A DNA stretch of 64,000 nt from positions 1-64,000 of the forward strand of contig DJTE01000008.1 of NCBI GenBank assembly GCA_002439165.1, in the 5' to 3' direction. The position numbers and the translations under genes are program-made. This document shows, piece by piece, positions 60,603 to 64,000 of this stretch (position 1 is the first letter of the stretch; each line of letters begins with the position of its first letter). The DNA is from Chryseobacterium indologenes. Its GTDB lineage: Bacteria > Bacteroidota > Bacteroidia > Flavobacteriales > Weeksellaceae. The notes beneath the pieces are model-generated. The model did no database searches. It was not told where the DNA came from and was given only the letters and a program-made list of their open reading frames with translations.

Positions 60603-62195
60603 ATGAAAAAAACATCATTATTAGGAGGAATCAAGGAGAATTTCCCTTCAGGGCTCGTTGTATTCTTAGTTGCGTTACCTTTATGTTTAGGAATCGCTTT
60701 AGCATCGGGGGCACCACCGTTGTCGGGTATTATTGCCGGTATCGTGGGAGGCCTTGTCGTAGGATTCATCAGTAATTCAAATATCTCGGTATCCGGTCCG
60801 GCTGCCGGACTTACCGCTATTGTTTTAACAGCCATTACAGATCTGGGGGCTTTTGAACTGTTCTTATGTGCCGGAATTATTGCCGGGCTTATCCAGTTGG
60901 TTCTTGGATTCGTAAGAGCAGGAAGTATTTCCAACTATTTTCCGAATAACGTTATTGAAGGAATGCTTGCCGCTATCGGAATCATTATTATTTTAAAACA
61001 GATTCCTCATGCGATGGGATTTGATAAAGATTATGAAGGCAATCAGTCTCTTTTCGAAAACGGAGTCAACTTTGGTTATTTCTCAGAACTTTTCGGAGCG
61101 ATTCATCCGGGAGCCATTATTGTAACCCTGGTTTCCGTAGCTATTCTTATTGTATGGGATAAAATTCCTGCTTTAAAGAGGATGAAAATGCTTCCCGGAG
61201 CTTTGGTAGCTGTTGTTACCGGGATTCTTCTGAACGAAGCTTTTAAGCTGTCCGGAAGCTCTCTGGCGATCAGCAGCCAGCATTTGGTTTCACTGCCTGT
61301 TCCGCAGTCACTGGATGATTTTAAAAATCTTGTAACCATGCCGGATTTCACAGGATTTACCAATCTTAAGGTATGGATTGTAGGAGCAACTATTGCCATT
61401 GTAGCTTCTATTGAAACCCTTCTTTGTATTGAAGCGTCTGACAGACTGGATAAGCAGAGAAGAATCACCGATACCAATCTTGAACTTAAAGCCCAGGGAA
61501 TCGGAAATCTTGTAAGCTCATTCATCGGAGGACTTCCTATGACTTCAGTTGTCGTAAGAAGTTCTGCCAACGCGAATGCAGGAGCAACCTCCAAACTGTC
61601 TGCCATGATTCATGGTGTACTGTTATTGGTCTGTGTACTTACCATTCCATTTATTCTTAACCTTATTCCGCTTGCTACTCTTGCTGCGGTCCTGATCCTT
61701 GTAGGATATAAGCTGGCAAAACCGGCAACCTTCAAGCACTTCTGGCATCTTGGAAAATTCCAGTTTATCCCGTTTGCGGCTACGGTTGCAGCAGTAGTTG
61801 CCACGGACCTTTTAAAAGGAGTGGGTATCGGTCTGGCTATTTCGGTTTTCTATATCCTTCAGGGAAATATGAAACGTGCTTATTATCTGAGCAGGGAAAA
61901 GCTGAATAATGCAGACGGTATTACCATTAAACTGGCTGAGGAGGTATCTTTCCTGAATAAGGCTGCCATTAAAAAAACTTTAAAAAATATCAAATCCAAT
62001 TCTGCAGTGACCATCGATGCAAGGGGAACTTCATATATTGCCACAGATGTACTGGAAATGATTCAGGATTTCGCAAATATCCGGGCAAAAGAAGAAGACA
62101 TTGATGTGGAACTTTTAGGCTTCAAAACTTCATATACAGATTATGAAAGAGATGAAGATTCCCATATCCTGATCACACACAGAAGGGCGATGTAA
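60603..62195 (+). CDS. SulP-family anion transporter with STAS domain
   Basis: Inner-membrane transporter of 530 residues with about 11-12 helices: FPSGLVVFLVALPLCLGIALASG at the start, the conserved VSGPAAGLTAI, and QRRITDTNLELKAQGIGNLVSSFIGGLPMTSVVVRSSAN; a C-terminal STAS-like domain covers about 440-530. SulP proteins move sulfate, bicarbonate or related anions. The carbonic anhydrase gene two genes upstream points to bicarbonate, as for cyanobacterial BicA, but sulfate is not excluded. Confidence 0.92.
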   Translation: MKKTSLLGGIKENFPSGLVVFLVALPLCLGIALASGAPPLSGIIAGIVGGLVVGFISNSNISVSGPAAGLTAIVLTAITDLGAFELFLCAGIIAGLIQLVLGFVRAGSISNYFPNNVIEGMLAAIGIIIILKQIPHAMGFDKDYEGNQSLFENGVNFGYFSELFGAIHPGAIIVTLVSVAILIVWDKIPALKRMKMLPGALVAVVTGILLNEAFKLSGSSLAISSQHLVSLPVPQSLDDFKNLVTMPDFTGFTNLKVWIVGATIAIVASIETLLCIEASDRLDKQRRITDTNLELKAQGIGNLVSSFIGGLPMTSVVVRSSANANAGATSKLSAMIHGVLLLVCVLTIPFILNLIPLATLAAVLILVGYKLAKPATFKHFWHLGKFQFIPFAATVAAVVATDLLKGVGIGLAISVFYILQGNMKRAYYLSREKLNNADGITIKLAEEVSFLNKAAIKKTLKNIKSNSAVTIDARGTSYIATDVLEMIQDFANIRAKEEDIDVELLGFKTSYTDYERDEDSHILITHRRAM

Positions 62196-62252
62196 AAGCA
62201 AGTAGCGGTCAGATATAAATTGATTGGAAATTAATTTTTAAAAGTACAACAG

Positions 62253-62280
62253 AAGACCATCGGAGTTTCCGATGGTCTTT
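62253..62280 (+). terminator. Intrinsic terminator after the SulP gene
   Basis: A perfect 12-bp stem (AAGACCATCGGA with TCCGATGGTCTT) closes a GTT loop and is followed by a T-rich tract. It lies 57 bp past the SulP stop and separates it from the convergent pth gene. Confidence 0.9.
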
Positions 62281-62330
62281 ATTTTATACTGATGCAGGAT
62301 AAATAATTTACGAAATATTTAATCCGGGTG

Positions 62331-62894
62331 CTACTTTCCGTTAAATGCCGACATGGTATTATTAATCCCTGCAAAAACAAAGGACAAGCTGGCTTTGGAA
62401 AACTTATCAATTCTTTCGGGCAATTTTTCCGCTTCTTCTCCGTTCCAGGTACCCAGTACATAGTCTACCTGACGGCCTTCAGAAAAATCTGCGGATATTC
62501 CGAAACGGAGCCTTGCATAATTCTGGGTGTTCAGTACCTCATTAATATTTTTAAGACCGTTATGACCAGCGTCCGAACCTTTCATCTTCATCCTCAACGT
62601 ACCGAACGGCAATGCCAGATCATCCGTGATAATGAGCACGTTCTCCAAAGGAATATTTTCCTTCTGCATCCAGTACCTTACAGCATTACCGGAAAGATTC
62701 ATATAAGTATCGGGTTTAAGGATAAAAACCTTTCTGCCTTTATATTTTCCTTCAGCCATCCATCCGAAATTGGTTGTATTGAATGGAGCTTCAAGAGTTT
62801 CCCCGATTTTTTCGGCAACCTTAAAGCCTATGTTATGGCGTGTATTTTCGTATTCCGGGCCTTTATTTCCGAGGCCGACGATTAAATATTTCAT
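62331..62894 (-). CDS. pth: Peptidyl-tRNA hydrolase
   Basis: Releases peptides from peptidyl-tRNA so that the tRNA can be reused. The 187 residues have the family start YLIVGLGN with catalytic His20 in ENTRHNIGF, YMNLSG, ITDDLALPFG and GSDAGHNGLKNI. Position 11, usually Pro in GLGNPG, is Lys here. It has its own -7 promoter element and is separated from the upstream lipoprotein gene by a terminator. Confidence 0.96.
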   Translation of the reverse strand: MKYLIVGLGNKGPEYENTRHNIGFKVAEKIGETLEAPFNTTNFGWMAEGKYKGRKVFILKPDTYMNLSGNAVRYWMQKENIPLENVLIITDDLALPFGTLRMKMKGSDAGHNGLKNINEVLNTQNYARLRFGISADFSEGRQVDYVLGTWNGEEAEKLPERIDKFSKASLSFVFAGINNTMSAFNGK

Positions 62895-62907
62895 TAGAAA
62901 TTTTTTA

Positions 62908-62915
62908 CAAAATTA
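62908..62915 (-). promoter_or_regulatory. Promoter -7 element before pth
   Basis: On the minus strand TAATTTTG fits TAnnTTTG, 13 nt before the pth ATG. It lies just after the lipoprotein gene terminator, so pth is probably transcribed alone. Confidence 0.55.
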
Positions 62916-62921
62916 AGGGAT

Positions 62922-62959
62922 AAAAAACAAAAAGCCCAATCTTGGAAAGACCGGGCTTT
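62922..62959 (-). terminator. Intrinsic terminator after the lipoprotein gene
   Basis: On the minus strand a 13-bp stem (62959-62947 with 62943-62931, including two G-U pairs) closes a TCC loop and is followed by a T-rich tract (complement of 62922-62930). It lies 20 bp past the stop codon of the lipoprotein gene. Confidence 0.85.
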
Positions 62960-62979
62960 ATATTTTAAGAAATTATTTT

Positions 62980-63912
62980 CTAGAAAGGCTTATAAATATA
63001 GTTGACACCAAAGCCTTTTGTCATATAAGTCTGAGCATCATAATTGTAATTCGTTGTTCTGATCACCGAAGTAGGAAGAGGCGGCATAAGGTCTGTTACC
63101 GTTACTCTCTTAGGGTTATTCGGAGATAAGAGATGACTTTCTTTATCATTGATCTCCGTCGACAGAAGTCTTGAAATCTTATACGCTGAAGGAAGCAGGG
63201 TAAAAGGGCTTATTTCATTATCATAAGCAAAATACTCGTAAGCATACTTTCTGGTAACTGCTCCGGGTACACCGCCTGCCATAGGTCCGTAAATTCTTAC
63301 TACTTTAGCCACATTATCTCCTAAATAAGTATATTCTGTTTCAGAATAATCTTTATAGGCAAACGGAACCCCTGAAGCATCAGGACCGTTTTTCATTTTA
63401 ATTAAACTCAGTTTAGATGTAGAGGCATCGTATGTTAATTCATAAAGAGACTTTGTTCTGGCCAAAAGCGTCTGAGGTCCCGGAGCCGTAGCCGGTGGTA
63501 CAGGTGCCGGTCTTCTGAAAACAGAACGGTTCTCAGAAACGGTTACCAATCTGCCGTTAGGTCCGTAAGTGAATAACTGGGTATAGGAAACGCTGTCCTT
63601 ATCCAGTTTTCCGTTTCCGTCAAGATCCAGAAATCCGTTAAAAACAACCTGGCTTATTTTATCCCCGCTGTAAGCGATATCTGCCACTGAAGAACTATCC
63701 ATAAGTACTTTGGTCAAAAGAAGACCGCTGTAATGGTATTCTGCTAAAGTATCTTTATCTGTAATTTCCCTGTACAGAGCTCTCGGGCCGATAAGGCCTT
63801 CCGTATTATTTAAATCTATTAAAGGATCCCCGTTATCATCCAGCATATCTTTGCAGGAATAGATTGAAGAAAATCCTGCTATCAATACAATAAAATAGAA
63901 AAGTCGTTTCAT
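62980..63912 (-). CDS. Predicted lipoprotein of unknown function
   Basis: The 310 residues start with a lipoprotein signal (MKRLFYFIVLIAGFSSIYSC), with Cys20 as likely lipidation site. The rest is rich in Tyr/Thr strands of the kind LTKVLMDSSSVADIAYSGDKI and YTYLGDNVAKVVRIYG, which resemble the YD-repeat-like beta-strand proteins common in Bacteroidota. A Pro-rich linker (about 130-146) divides it. No specific family is recognised. It has its own promoter and terminator. Confidence 0.75.
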   Translation of the reverse strand: MKRLFYFIVLIAGFSSIYSCKDMLDDNGDPLIDLNNTEGLIGPRALYREITDKDTLAEYHYSGLLLTKVLMDSSSVADIAYSGDKISQVVFNGFLDLDGNGKLDKDSVSYTQLFTYGPNGRLVTVSENRSVFRRPAPVPPATAPGPQTLLARTKSLYELTYDASTSKLSLIKMKNGPDASGVPFAYKDYSETEYTYLGDNVAKVVRIYGPMAGGVPGAVTRKYAYEYFAYDNEISPFTLLPSAYKISRLLSTEINDKESHLLSPNNPKRVTVTDLMPPLPTSVIRTTNYNYDAQTYMTKGFGVNYIYKPF

Positions 63913-63937
63913 TTCCAGGTAATTGTTTATTTTTTGA

Positions 63938-63945
63938 CAAATATA
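63938..63945 (-). promoter_or_regulatory. Promoter -7 element before the lipoprotein gene
   Basis: On the minus strand TATATTTG fits TAnnTTTG, 25 nt before the ATG at 63912. The last 55 bases of the window beyond it are AT-rich and hold nothing else recognisable. Confidence 0.55.
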
Positions 63946-64000
63946 ACTTTTTTTTGTATAAAAGCTATCTTTTTATTTATATTCAGGTAAAACCAATAAT

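Noticed and set aside
62328..62885. Plus-strand open frame of 185 codons
   Set aside because: It covers pth almost exactly in antisense; pth carries all its family motifs, so this is a shadow.
1..64000. Search by eye for tRNA, rRNA, CRISPR arrays, insertion sequences and phage genes
   Set aside because: No cloverleaf, rRNA block, regularly spaced repeats, transposase motifs or integrase was recognised anywhere in the window.

Overview
The window reads as chromosome of a Flavobacteriia (Bacteroidota) bacterium, most like Chryseobacterium and relatives in the Weeksellaceae. Three things point there: the -7 promoter element TAnnTTTG before many genes, a secreted protein ending in a type IX secretion (T9SS) sorting domain, and low G+C with very AT-rich intergenic DNA. 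The genus is an inference; no rRNA or other taxonomic marker is present.

Layout. (1) 0.7-5.5 kb, minus strand: the core operon rimP-nusA-infB, with a promoter and a terminator-like hairpin in its leader. (2) 5.7-53.7 kb: one very large surface polysaccharide locus. It starts with ugd, a GT-C-like membrane protein, rfbB and rfbA. Next is an operon bounded by two near-identical terminators: sugar ketoisomerase, GNAT acyltransferase, acyl carrier protein (ACP), ketoacyl-ACP synthase III (KAS III) and sugar aminotransferase. Then come the ABC exporter (Wzm/Wzt with a C-terminal extension), a block with ATP-grasp, PurN-like formyltransferase and a WecE-like aminotransferase, and a long run of glycosyltransferases with a WbsX-like protein and an AsnB-like amidotransferase. 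It ends in four tandem paralogous GT2 genes. A minus-strand operon follows (43-aa protein, FkbH, ACP, MaoC-like dehydratase, ketoreductase, MBOAT, SGNH-like partner). After it come OafA-like and methyltransferase genes, further glycosyltransferases and hexapeptide acyltransferases, and a second KAS III-ACP-ketoreductase operon. (3) 54.2-59.1 kb: a 1650-residue T9SS cargo with two FISUMP-like modules. (4) 59.5-62.2 kb: carbonic anhydrase, a small secreted protein and a SulP transporter. (5) 62.3-63.9 kb, minus strand: pth and a lipoprotein.

How the genes fit together. The locus can make UDP-GlcA and at least two dTDP-amino-6-deoxysugars (3-amino and 4-amino types), assemble a glycan with about 17 glycosyltransferases, and export it by an ABC transporter. 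No Wzx, Wzy or initiating phosphosugar transferase is in view. The most striking feature is acyl chemistry spread through the locus: three ACPs, two KAS III enzymes, two ketoreductases, a MaoC-like hydratase, an FkbH enzyme, and several candidate N- and O-acyltransferases. I infer a dedicated small-acyl assembly system, polyketide-like in logic, that makes unusual acyl groups for N- and O-decoration of the glycan.

No tRNA, rRNA, CRISPR array, insertion sequence or phage gene was recognised. All functions come from reading motifs; no database search was possible.
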